A stretch of 35,929 nt of DNA. Source: a bacterium (GTDB lineage Bacteria; Elusimicrobiota; Elusimicrobia; UBA1565; UBA9628). This document shows positions 8,515-16,018 of this stretch, piece after piece. A model generated the notes under the pieces. That model did not search any database, was not told where the DNA came from, and was given only the letters and a program-made list of their open reading frames with translations. Numbering within the stretch: the stretch's first letter is position 1; the number at the start of each line of letters is the position of its first letter. The position numbers were made by a program, and so were the translations under genes. Where the stretch lies: NCBI GenBank assembly GCA_021783355.1, contig JAJXTZ010000006.1, forward strand, positions 1 through 35,929. The letters are read 5' to 3'.

Positions 8515-8534
8515 TGGACTCCCGCCCTCCGCTC

Positions 8535-9671
8535 TCAGCGGGGGCCTGCCGCCCGCGCGGCGTAGAAGTCGCGAATAGACGAGGCCACCCACTCGAGTTG
8601 TTCGCGCGCGAGTTCGGGGTACACGGGCAGGCTCAGGATGCGCCTCGCCTGAGCTTCGCTGACCGGGAAGCTGCCCAGCGGCTTGCCGAGCGGCTTGGCG
8701 GCGTCCTGTACGTGGATCGGCTGGGGGTAGTGAACCGCGGTGTCGATGCCGCGTCCGGCAAGGAAGGACTTCAACTCGTCACGGCGCTCGGCCTGGACGA
8801 TGAAGGTGTGGTAGACCGCCCTCTCGTGCGGCTGGTCGCTCGGGACGGTCAGTCCGGGGACGCCGGCGAGCGCTGTCTGGTAAAAAGCGGCGTTGCGCCG
8901 CCGCTCCTCGGTCCAAGCGTCCAGATGCTTGAGCTTCACCAGCAGCATCGCGGCCTGCACGGTGTCGAGACGCGAGTTCGAACTCCAGACCACGCAGTTG
9001 TCGCGCGTCTTAAGGCCCAGGTTGCGCATGAGGCGGATCTTTTCCGCGAGGGCGGGATCGCTCGTGACGGCGGCACCGCCGTCGCCGCAGGCGTTGAGGG
9101 TCTTCAGCGGGTGCAGGCTGAAGCAGCCGACCGCGCCGAACGAGCCGACGCGCCGGCCCTTGTACTCGGCCAGGACGGCCTGCGCGCAGTCCTCGATCAC
9201 GGGAATCCCGCGGCGTCCCGCTATCTCCAGGATCGAGTCCATGTCGGCCGGGCGGCCGGTGAGGTGCACCGGGATCACGGCCTTGGTCCGCGGCGTGATC
9301 GCGCGCTCAAGAGCGGCCGGGTCCATGTTGTAATCGTCGCGCACGTCGACGAGGACGGGGGTCGCGCCGATGACGGCCGCGCACGAGGCGCTGGCGACGA
9401 AGGAGTTCGCCGCGGTGATCACCTCGTCGCCGGGGCCGACGCCGAGCGTGCGCAGGGCCAGAATCAGCGCGTCGGTGCCGGAGTTCAGGCCGACCGCGTG
9501 CTTCGCTCCGCACAGGGCGGCGAGCTTCGTCTCGAAGAGCTCGACCTCCGGGCCGAGGACGAACTGGCCTCGGTCGATGACGGCGCCGACAGCTTCCAGA
9601 AGTTCCGCTTTCAGCGGCCTATGCTGTAAGGCGATATCAACGTAGGGAACCTTCACGGCGGCGGCGCTCAT
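8535..9671 (-). CDS. DegT/DnrJ/EryC1/StrS-family sugar aminotransferase
   Basis: 378 residues. PLP enzyme fold with GLNSGTDALILALRTLG, PVHLTGRPADMDSI, Asp161 in VIEDCAQAV and the PLP lysine Lys190 in CFSLHPLKTLNACGDGG. The SLHPLK form marks the ArnB/perosamine/QdtB-like branch, distinct from the LegC copy (SFNGNK) in the same operon. Its ATG overlaps the TGA of the E1 beta gene (TGATG), tying it to the TPP enzyme. Expected activity: glutamate-dependent amination of a 3- or 4-keto nucleotide sugar. It resembles the second copy at 19841-20965 in motif and length. The substrate is unknown; acting on the E1 alpha/beta product is my inference from gene order. Confidence 0.85.
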   Translation of the reverse strand: MSAAAVKVPYVDIALQHRPLKAELLEAVGAVIDRGQFVLGPEVELFETKLAALCGAKHAVGLNSGTDALILALRTLGVGPGDEVITAANSFVASASCAAVIGATPVLVDVRDDYNMDPAALERAITPRTKAVIPVHLTGRPADMDSILEIAGRRGIPVIEDCAQAVLAEYKGRRVGSFGAVGCFSLHPLKTLNACGDGGAAVTSDPALAEKIRLMRNLGLKTRDNCVVWSSNSRLDTVQAAMLLVKLKHLDAWTEERRRNAAFYQTALAGVPGLTVPSDQPHERAVYHTFIVQAERRDELKSFLAGRGIDTAVHYPQPIHVQDAAKPLGKPLGSFPVSEAQARRILSLPVYPELAREQLEWVASSIRDFYAARAAGPR

Positions 9672-10717
9672 CAGAAGGGTCCTGTGAACGAGGCGTCGGG
9701 GATGTCGAGTTTCTCCGGCAGCGGGCGCGGCGAAAAGCCTCGTCCCAACTGCCGTGCGGCGGCGGCGGCGATGTCGTTGGCGTGCGGGTAGCAGTACTGG
9801 GCCAGGCCCGGCGTGGACGGGATCGGGCAGTCGGGCAGGGTGAGCCGGATCGGGGCGGTCTTCAGCGCGTCGAACGCGTGCTCGGTGGCCAGCGCGAGGA
9901 TCTCGGCGGAGATCCCAGCCAGCGCCCAGCCGGTGTCGGCCATCACGAGGCGCCCGGTCTTGCGCACCGAGGCCAGGAGGGTCTCGCGATCCAGCGGCCG
10001 GACGCTGCGCAGGTCGATCACCTCGGCCGAGATGCCGTCCTCGGCAAGGAAGTCGGCCGCGCGAAGGCACTCGAGCGTCATGTAGGAGACGCCGACAAGA
10101 GTCACGTCGGTCCCGTTGCGCGCGACGCGGGCCTTGCCGATCGGCTCGCGGATGGGGCCTTCGCGCACGGGCCCTTTCACGTTGTGAAGCCAGCGGTGCT
10201 CGATGAAGATCACCGGGTTGTCGTCCTCGATGGACGAGATCAGCAGGGCCTTCGCGTCCGAGGGGGTCGCCGGCATCACGACCTTGAGGCCGGGGATGTG
10301 GGCGAACCAGGAGTGCAGGCTTTGCGAGTGCTGGGTGCCCTGGCCCCAGCCGCGGCCGATCAGCAGGCGGATTGTGAGCGGCACGGAGGCCTTCGCGCCG
10401 AACATGTAGTGCCACTTGGCCGCCTGGTTGACGATCTGCTCCATGGCGAGCACCGCGAAGTCCATGCGCTGGTGGACCATCACCGGGCGCATCCCGACCA
10501 GCGCGGAGCCCACGGCGACGCCGGTCATGCCGTTCTCGGCGGTCGGCATGTCCAGCACTCGCGCCGCGCCGTGTTTCTCCTGGAGACCCAGCGTCGTGCC
10601 GAAGACGCCCTTGGGGTCAGGGACGCCCAAGCCCATCAGGTACACGGACGGGTCGCTAGCGAGGCAGTAGTCCAGCGCCTCGCGGATCGCCTGCGCGTAG
10701 CGGAGATCGCGGGTCAT
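9671..10717 (-). CDS. TPP-dependent E1 component, beta subunit (transketolase C-terminal type)
   Basis: 348 residues. Pyr-binding and transketolase C-terminal domains typical of PdhB/AcoB-like proteins: LRYAQAIREALDYCL at the start, DMPTAENGMTGVAVGSA with the glutamate that activates TPP, HQRMDFAVLAMEQIVNQAAKW, then the C-terminal LVGVSYMTLECLRAADFLAE and IDLRSVRPLDRETL. It forms the alpha2beta2 enzyme with the gene just upstream (ATGA overlap at 10717). No lipoyl E2 or E3 gene is in the window, so an oxidative 2-oxoacid dehydrogenase complex is unlikely to be the role here. In a sugar cluster it could move a two-carbon unit from pyruvate or a ketose onto a ketosugar. That is inference. Confidence 0.85.
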   Translation of the reverse strand: MTRDLRYAQAIREALDYCLASDPSVYLMGLGVPDPKGVFGTTLGLQEKHGAARVLDMPTAENGMTGVAVGSALVGMRPVMVHQRMDFAVLAMEQIVNQAAKWHYMFGAKASVPLTIRLLIGRGWGQGTQHSQSLHSWFAHIPGLKVVMPATPSDAKALLISSIEDDNPVIFIEHRWLHNVKGPVREGPIREPIGKARVARNGTDVTLVGVSYMTLECLRAADFLAEDGISAEVIDLRSVRPLDRETLLASVRKTGRLVMADTGWALAGISAEILALATEHAFDALKTAPIRLTLPDCPIPSTPGLAQYCYPHANDIAAAAARQLGRGFSPRPLPEKLDIPDASFTGPF

Positions 10718-11742
10718 GCCGCCACCCCCGTCCGGGGGGCTTTCGCGGGAGCCGGAGCCTCGGCGTACACATCGGTGAGGAGTTCGCAGGCGTCCGGATA
10801 GGGGCGCGACTTTGCCCATGCGAAGGCGGCGTCTATCTCGGCCGCGAACTGGGCGAGCATGGCTTCCTTTTCTCCGGCGGCGAGAGCCTTCGCGGCGCGC
10901 AGGGCCTTCTCACAACGGGTCAGCGGGTCGCGCCTCTTCCACTTCAAGAATTCGGCCTCGGTCCGGTAGCCGATGTCGTTGTCGTAATTCGGCCCGCAAT
11001 GTTCGCGCCAGCGGTACGTCTCCAGTTCCAGGAAAACAGGGCCGGCCCCCGAGCGCGCGTGCATCGCGGCCTTTTCGGCAAGAGCCTTGGTCGCCATCAC
11101 GTCGTTGCCGTCGCCTTTCAGCGCCTTCATCCCGTGCGCGGCGGCGAGCGCCGCCAGTGGGCGCTTCGGCTGGCGGACCGACAGCGGCGAGTAGACCGAG
11201 TACAGGTTGTTCTCGCAGACGAAGACGATCGGGAGCTTCTTGAGCGAGGCAAAGTTCATCGCCTCGTGGAAGACGCCCTCCTCGGTGGAGCCCTCGCCGA
11301 AGAACGCGGCGACGACGCGGTCCTCGCCCTTCATCCGGACGCCGAAGGCCACCCCCGTCGCGATGGCGATCGTCGCGCCGACGATCGGGGTCGCGCCGAG
11401 GAAGCCGACCGATGGGTCGATCAGGTGCATCGAGCCGCCCTTGCCGACGCTGCAGCCGTCCGCGCGGCCGTAAAACTCGGCCAGCATTGCCTTCAGATCC
11501 CCGCCCTTTCCGAGGTAGTGGGCGTGCGAGCGGTGCGTGCTCAGCGCGTAGTCGTCGGACTTCAGGCCCGCGTAGACGCCGACGGCCGGGCCTTCCTGGC
11601 CTATGCTCAGATGGATCGGGCAGCGCATCTCCTGCTCGGCGTACCGGGCGGCGATGGCCTCTTCGATCGCGCGGATGCGGAGCATCCGGGCGTAAAGGGC
11701 CTTGAGAGGGCCGAGGAGCTTCGGAGGAGCCTTGGGCGTCAT
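10714..11742 (-). CDS. TPP-dependent E1 component, alpha subunit
   Basis: 342 residues, with the PdhA/AcoA-like order: LYARMLRIRAIEEAIAARYAEQ, HLSIGQEGPAVGVYAGL, THRSHAHYLGKGGDL, GKGGSMHL, then the TPP motif FFGEGSTEEGVFHEAMNFAS...CENNLYSVYS. The usual GDG is GEG here (149-151), paired with Asn178-Asn179, and a second GDGNDV lies at 210-215. I start at ATG 11742, not ATG 11760: the upstream codons themselves contain the extended -10 TGGTAAAAT. Overlaps the beta gene by ATGA. It leads the 11-kb operon into the nonulosonate genes, so it is expected to be expressed with them. Substrate unknown. Confidence 0.85.
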   Translation of the reverse strand: MTPKAPPKLLGPLKALYARMLRIRAIEEAIAARYAEQEMRCPIHLSIGQEGPAVGVYAGLKSDDYALSTHRSHAHYLGKGGDLKAMLAEFYGRADGCSVGKGGSMHLIDPSVGFLGATPIVGATIAIATGVAFGVRMKGEDRVVAAFFGEGSTEEGVFHEAMNFASLKKLPIVFVCENNLYSVYSPLSVRQPKRPLAALAAAHGMKALKGDGNDVMATKALAEKAAMHARSGAGPVFLELETYRWREHCGPNYDNDIGYRTEAEFLKWKRRDPLTRCEKALRAAKALAAGEKEAMLAQFAAEIDAAFAWAKSRPYPDACELLTDVYAEAPAPAKAPRTGVAA

Positions 11743-11750
11743 CCGCGGTG

Positions 11751-11759
11751 ATTTTACCA
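11751..11759 (-). promoter_or_regulatory. Extended -10 promoter of the E1 alpha / nonulosonate operon
   Basis: The minus strand reads TGGTAAAAT, ending 8 bases before ATG 11742. It lies in the 47-base gap after the ABC transporter stop. The predicted start is within about 2 bases of the ATG, giving a leaderless or near-leaderless message. No clear -35 box was seen. Confidence 0.5.
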
Positions 11760-11789
11760 TTTCCGAGTCTCGATTCGCGGGGGGCGGGC

Positions 11790-13589
11790 TTAGTCCGCCG
11801 CGGGCGAGCCTGAAGGCTCGGACATCAAGCGGGCGAAATGGGGGTTTCGGGACAGGAGGTCCCGATAGCGGCCGGCGTCGAGCACCCGGCCTCTTTCCAG
11901 AACGACGACCCGGTCGCCGAGCCTAACCGTCGAGGCCCGGTGAGCGATTACGATGAGAGTCAGTTGCCCCTTGAGGCCCTCCAGAGCCTTGGCCAAGTCC
12001 GTCTCGGTGATGCCGTCGAGGGCGCTCGTCGGCTCGTCCAGGATCATCACGGACGGCCTGCGGTAGAGGGCGCGCGCGATGCCGAGCCTCTGGCGCTGAC
12101 CGCCGCTGAGGCGGGACCCGCGTTCGCCCACGCGTGTGCGGTAACCATCCGGAAGGCCCTCGATGAAATCCGCGATTTGCGCGAGTTCGGCGGCGGATCG
12201 CACCCGGCCGAGGTCGATCTTCTCGGGTTCGATTCCAAAGGCGATGTTCTCCGCGATCGTCGAGTCGAACAGGAACACCGACTGAGGGACGAAGGCGACG
12301 GCGCGGCGCCAGCGGGGAAGGAGGTCGTCGTCGAGCGCCAGTCCATCGACGGTGATGCGGCCGCTCTGGGGGCGCTGGAGGCCGAGGAGGAGATCGGCCA
12401 GCGTCGACTTCCCGGCTCCGGAACCGCCGGCCAAGGCGAGGAATTCGTCGCGTCGGATAACCAGGTCGAGACCCTCGAACACGGGGGCGTCCTGACCGGG
12501 ATAACGGAAGACCGCCTTTTCCACCCGGATCCCATCCCGAAGGACGAAGGCCGGGACGTCGTTCCCCGCGTCGCGCGGAGGCACCGACAAAAGCTCGACG
12601 ACGTTGTCGAACACGGAGCGGAACTGGTGCATCTGCGACGCGGCGCCGGAGAACTTCAGCAGGGACGGCAAGAGGCGATAGCCGGCCACGGCGTAGAGCG
12701 ATAGCAAGGTCACGACGCGCACCGGGTCGTTGCCGCGAGAAAGCTGCCACAGCGCGACCCCCAGGAGAACGCTCGCGGCGACGGCCTGGACGAGGCTGCT
12801 CGGGAGGGCTTGAAGTATCAGGGAGCGGCGATAGGAGGTCGCGTGATCCTGCGCGTAGGTCTCGAAAGTGCGCGCGAAGTGAGCCTCAGCTCGCGCGGCC
12901 TTGATCTCCTTCGCCGCGCCGAGAAGTTCGAGGCAGTGCTCGAAACGGCGTCCCGAAGCCTCGTCATTGAGCCGGCCGAGGGTCGAAATGCGCCGGCGGA
13001 TCGCCAGATAGCTGCCTCCGACCATCACGCCGATTCCTAACAGGACCGTCGCGCCGAGGCGCGGGTCGGCCCACAGAATCAGGCCGGTCAGCAGAAGGAT
13101 CGTCGCGGATTCGGAGGCGGCCGTCATCCATGACTGGAGAACCGAGTTGGCGACGGCATCCGTCTGCACGAGCACGTCCTTGGCCTGCTGACCGGAGTGG
13201 CTCGTTAGGAAGAACGGATAATCCTTCTCGAGATACGCACGCAGCATCCGGGACGATAGGCGCGGCATCTGATCCGTGCAGAAGCGGGTCAGCATCGCGC
13301 TCTTGAGAAAGACGAACGCGTTCGCCGAGACGAGGAAGACTATCGCGGCCGCTCCGCAGAGCATCAGGAACGCCCTCGCGTCCGGGCACCCGCTGGCGGT
13401 GAACAGACGGTGGAGCGTCGGCTGGGTGTGGATGAGCTCGGGCCGGCTCAGGAGAGCCAAAAAAGGCATGACCGACCCGACCCCGCCCAGCTCCATGAGG
13501 CCCCCGAACAGACCGAGGCCGAGGACCGCCGCCGCGCGGCGTCGCTGTCCGGGCAGGATGTGTCGCCAAAGTTTGAACGTCAAATCCAT
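11790..13589 (-). CDS. ABC exporter, fused permease-ATPase (PglK/MsbA-like flippase)
   Basis: 599 residues. An N-terminal six-helix exporter domain (about 1-320) is followed by an ATPase: Walker A AGGSGAGKST, Q-loop FVPQSVFLFD, signature LSGGQRQRLGIARAL, Walker B VMILDEPTSALD and switch His in VIAHR. Half-transporters of this length flip lipid-linked oligosaccharides (PglK) or lipid A (MsbA). Next to a glycan operon, a glycan-lipid flippase in the inner membrane is the likely role. It has its own promoter (TGCTAGAAT at 13631-13623, with a 33-base gap to the ATG), and the next gene begins 47 bases after its stop. Its base composition looks less GC-rich than the genes on either side (sample lines 62-67% GC against up to 85%), possibly a separate origin. 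Confidence 0.85.
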   Translation of the reverse strand: MDLTFKLWRHILPGQRRRAAAVLGLGLFGGLMELGGVGSVMPFLALLSRPELIHTQPTLHRLFTASGCPDARAFLMLCGAAAIVFLVSANAFVFLKSAMLTRFCTDQMPRLSSRMLRAYLEKDYPFFLTSHSGQQAKDVLVQTDAVANSVLQSWMTAASESATILLLTGLILWADPRLGATVLLGIGVMVGGSYLAIRRRISTLGRLNDEASGRRFEHCLELLGAAKEIKAARAEAHFARTFETYAQDHATSYRRSLILQALPSSLVQAVAASVLLGVALWQLSRGNDPVRVVTLLSLYAVAGYRLLPSLLKFSGAASQMHQFRSVFDNVVELLSVPPRDAGNDVPAFVLRDGIRVEKAVFRYPGQDAPVFEGLDLVIRRDEFLALAGGSGAGKSTLADLLLGLQRPQSGRITVDGLALDDDLLPRWRRAVAFVPQSVFLFDSTIAENIAFGIEPEKIDLGRVRSAAELAQIADFIEGLPDGYRTRVGERGSRLSGGQRQRLGIARALYRRPSVMILDEPTSALDGITETDLAKALEGLKGQLTLIVIAHRASTVRLGDRVVVLERGRVLDAGRYRDLLSRNPHFARLMSEPSGSPAAD

Positions 13590-13622
13590 GTGGGAGGGCC
13601 GCGGGGCCGCCGGCGTCGCCTG

Positions 13623-13631
13623 ATTCTAGCA
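13623..13631 (-). promoter_or_regulatory. Extended -10 promoter of the ABC exporter
   Basis: The minus strand reads TGCTAGAAT, ending 33 bases before ATG 13589, so the message would have a leader of about 27 bases. It sits back-to-back with the plus-strand promoter at 13657-13665 in an 81-base divergent gap. Confidence 0.45.
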
Positions 13632-13656
13632 TTGAGCGAACCGCGCTCGATCGGTT

Positions 13657-13665
13657 TGATATAAT
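13657..13665 (+). promoter_or_regulatory. Extended -10 promoter of the unknown plus-strand gene
   Basis: TGATATAAT ends 5 bases before ATG 13671. A start site 6-7 bases downstream of the hexamer would fall on the ATG itself, which implies a leaderless mRNA. No -35 match at standard spacing. Confidence 0.55.
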
Positions 13666-13670
13666 GCGTC

Positions 13671-14825
13671 ATGCGTCTTATCTACGACGATCTGGTCCGC
13701 CACTATCTCGACAGCCTCCACTCGAAGCTCCGCAATTTCGCGGTCGAGCCGGAGTTTCTGGCGACCTGGGTCCACGACGAGGACGACGCGGTCAGCCTCT
13801 CGGAGCTTTTCGCCGCCGCGCAGAGCGCGGGTTCGCGAGAACTGTCGATCGTCGTCGGCGCGAAAACCGCCTCGAGACTGGACCGGGCGCGGCTGGAGTC
13901 CATGCTGAAGGTCCGTGGGGCGCCGCGCGTGGAGACGGAGGCCGACGGTTCCTGGCTGGTCACGGTGGCCCTCTCCGCCCGCCCCGCGGCGGCGCCGGAG
14001 TCCGCGGTCTCCCCCCAGGTCCGCGCACGCGCGGGCTTTGTCGAGAAAACCGCCCCGGCCGAGCGGCGGCCTGGAGAGCTTCATCCCGCGTACCGGACGG
14101 CCATCGAGCGTCTTGCCGGCTCCCCGCTCTTCGAGGGCGCCGCGCCCGACGCCCCGACGGGGGGGCTTGTCGTCGAGGCCGCCGAGGGGCCGGCCGTGCT
14201 AGCGGTGGCCGTCGCGACCAACGGCGTCGTGGCGGATGCCAGGCACCGCGGAGCGACCGGAAACCTGCGCGGCCTGCTGGATGGCCTGTGCGCGCTTCTG
14301 CCCGGGCGATCCTTCCGGGAAGGGCGCGACCACGCGATCGTGCGCCTTGAGGCCCACCTGCGCGACCGCGCGAAGCCCTCTCCGGCGCGCGGCGTCGTCA
14401 CGCCGCGAACCGCCGATCCGGCCTTCGCGCTGCCGGAGCGTCTGGTGCGCGCGGCTTACGCCGACTGGGCCGGGAAGGCCGGGGCCGAGGCCGGCTGGAA
14501 CTTCTGGGACGACCGCCCCGCCGCCGCGTGGCTGGCCTTGCCGGCCGAGGAGAAGCTCTCCCGCGCGAAGACGGCCGTCGCCGCTGCCTGCGGGACGCTC
14601 GGCGTCGACGCCGCGGGCGTCGAGGTGCTGGAACTGCTCAACGAATGCCGGATCGTGCTGGCGGCCACGCCGCTGACGATCGCGCCGGAATTCGCGCCGA
14701 AGGTGATGCGCCTGGAGCGCCTGGTCAAGGAGGCTCTGGATCCGCGCATCGAGGTCCAGTTGGAGAGCCTTGAGGACCGCAACCGCCGGGCCCAGCGCAC
14801 CCAGCGCACCGACAAGCTGGTCTGA
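13671..14825 (+). CDS. Unknown protein, possible cysteine-less NifU/IscU-like middle domain
   Basis: 384 residues, soluble, no signal peptide; I do not recognise the family. The first 110 residues are an alpha/beta segment. A linker rich in Ala, Pro and Arg follows. Residues about 140-235 (HPAYRTAIERLAGSPLFEG, then AVLAVAVATNGVVADARHRG and LCALLPGRSFREG) recall the strand-helix course of IscU/NifU scaffolds (NDEG-I-DARF... then GKSLDEA), but the metal-binding cysteines are absent. The last 120 residues are helical with an ELLNECRIVL stretch and a charged C-terminus. It is the only plus-strand gene between the two glycan operons. It is convergent with the radical SAM gene (24-base gap) and has a leaderless-type promoter. 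The scaffold idea is weak. Confidence 0.7.
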   Translation: MRLIYDDLVRHYLDSLHSKLRNFAVEPEFLATWVHDEDDAVSLSELFAAAQSAGSRELSIVVGAKTASRLDRARLESMLKVRGAPRVETEADGSWLVTVALSARPAAAPESAVSPQVRARAGFVEKTAPAERRPGELHPAYRTAIERLAGSPLFEGAAPDAPTGGLVVEAAEGPAVLAVAVATNGVVADARHRGATGNLRGLLDGLCALLPGRSFREGRDHAIVRLEAHLRDRAKPSPARGVVTPRTADPAFALPERLVRAAYADWAGKAGAEAGWNFWDDRPAAAWLALPAEEKLSRAKTAVAAACGTLGVDAAGVEVLELLNECRIVLAATPLTIAPEFAPKVMRLERLVKEALDPRIEVQLESLEDRNRRAQRTQRTDKLV

Positions 14826-14849
14826 CGGGCGCCCGAGGAGGGCCGCGGT

Positions 14850-15980
14850 TTAGACGAAGTTTAGGTGCTCGGGCGGCGTCCCGCCCGGCGCGCGCGGCTC
14901 GATCTCGCCCTTCATCACCCCGTCCAGGTATTCGTTGACCTTGTGCTGGAGACAGAGGGAGCCGCACATCTTCTGGGCGTTGAAGTCGGGGCTCGCGAGA
15001 TAGTTCATGACCTCCCAGTAGCGGTCCCCGCGGACGATGTCCTTGAAGCGCTCCTGGGTGATGTTGCCGATGTGGAACTTCTTGTACTTCTCGTTGAAGA
15101 GCATCCCGCACGGCGCGACCAGGCCCGAGCCGGACAGCTGGATCATGAAGGGCGGCCCGTAGCAGCGCTGGTAGCTGCGCTTGCCCTCGGCCTCGATCTT
15201 CGACCACTTGACGACGACCTTGTACTCGTCGTCGGACAGGGCCTCGGCCTCGCGCAGCTTGTCGTACATCGGTTTGTAGCCGGCGTAGTCGACGCCGAGG
15301 AAGCCGTCCTCGTTGTCCGAGCAGTGCTTGATGACCAGATAGTCCGGACGCAGTTCCTTGCCGAGCATGGCCAGCGGCAAGATCTGGTCCTCGTATTGCG
15401 GCATCAGCACCATCTGAAGGCCAATCGTCGTCTTCAGGCCCAGCTCTTTCTTGATGCGGACCATGTCGCGGATGTTCTGCACGACCTGATCGAAATACGC
15501 TTCCTTGACGCCCATGATCTCGGCGTAGCGGGCGCGCTCTCCGGCGGTGATGTTGACCCGCAAGTAGGTCAGGTGCGGCATCACCTGGCGCAGCTTGTGC
15601 TCGGTCAGCACATAGGCGTTGGTTCCGACCGCCATCGAAATGCCCAGCTCGCTGCCGCGGATCACGCTGTCGACAAAAACCGGCGAGATCGTGCTCTCGC
15701 CGTCGGAGACGAGGCTGATGGCCTTGACGCCCAACTCCGCGCAGTCGTCGAGGAAGTCCATCATCACCTGTTTGGTGATCGGATAGCGCTCGTTCTCCTG
15801 CATCATCGCGTAGCAGTAGTGGCACCCGAAGTTGCAGGCGCGCGTCAGGGCCATGTCGATCGTGATCGGGGCGACGCGTTCGCCGCGCAACCAGGCCTGG
15901 ACGCGGTCCTGGTGCCAGGCGATCTTCGTGCCGTCGAGGATCAACTGGGTGTGCTCTTCGGAGAGGGAGGAGACGGACAT
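14850..15980 (-). CDS. Radical SAM protein with SPASM-like C-terminal cysteines
   Basis: 376 residues. The radical SAM cluster motif is Cys49-x3-Cys53-x2-Cys56 in TRACNFGCHYCYAMM, followed by a GGE-like SDGEST segment (91-96). Further cysteines at 272, 290, 338 and 342 (RCYGPPF, APCGMLFN, MCGSLC) are placed like a SPASM auxiliary cluster domain. Enzymes of this MoaA/PqqE-like layout modify peptides or carry out sugar and cofactor chemistry. In glycan clusters they can act on sugars, but the substrate cannot be read here. It has its own extended -10 promoter, ends 24 bases from the convergent unknown gene, and follows the TIGR04372-type glycosyltransferase by 38 bases. Confidence 0.85.
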   Translation of the reverse strand: MSVSSLSEEHTQLILDGTKIAWHQDRVQAWLRGERVAPITIDMALTRACNFGCHYCYAMMQENERYPITKQVMMDFLDDCAELGVKAISLVSDGESTISPVFVDSVIRGSELGISMAVGTNAYVLTEHKLRQVMPHLTYLRVNITAGERARYAEIMGVKEAYFDQVVQNIRDMVRIKKELGLKTTIGLQMVLMPQYEDQILPLAMLGKELRPDYLVIKHCSDNEDGFLGVDYAGYKPMYDKLREAEALSDDEYKVVVKWSKIEAEGKRSYQRCYGPPFMIQLSGSGLVAPCGMLFNEKYKKFHIGNITQERFKDIVRGDRYWEVMNYLASPDFNAQKMCGSLCLQHKVNEYLDGVMKGEIEPRAPGGTPPEHLNFV

Positions 15981-15986
15981 CGCGAT

Positions 15987-15995
15987 ATTATAGCA
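15987..15995 (-). promoter_or_regulatory. Extended -10 promoter of the radical SAM gene
   Basis: The minus strand reads TGCTATAAT, a perfect extended -10, ending 6 bases before ATG 15980. The predicted transcription start coincides with the A of the ATG, so the mRNA would be leaderless. It lies in the 38-base gap to the upstream glycosyltransferase gene. Confidence 0.6.
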
Positions 15996-16018
15996 GACCG
16001 AGCCGCCGGGCGCCCGCC

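Noticed and set aside
9671-11742. Pyruvate dehydrogenase E1 for central metabolism
   Set aside because: No E2 or E3 gene is present and the pair is translationally linked to sugar genes. A central role cannot be fully excluded but is not the better reading.
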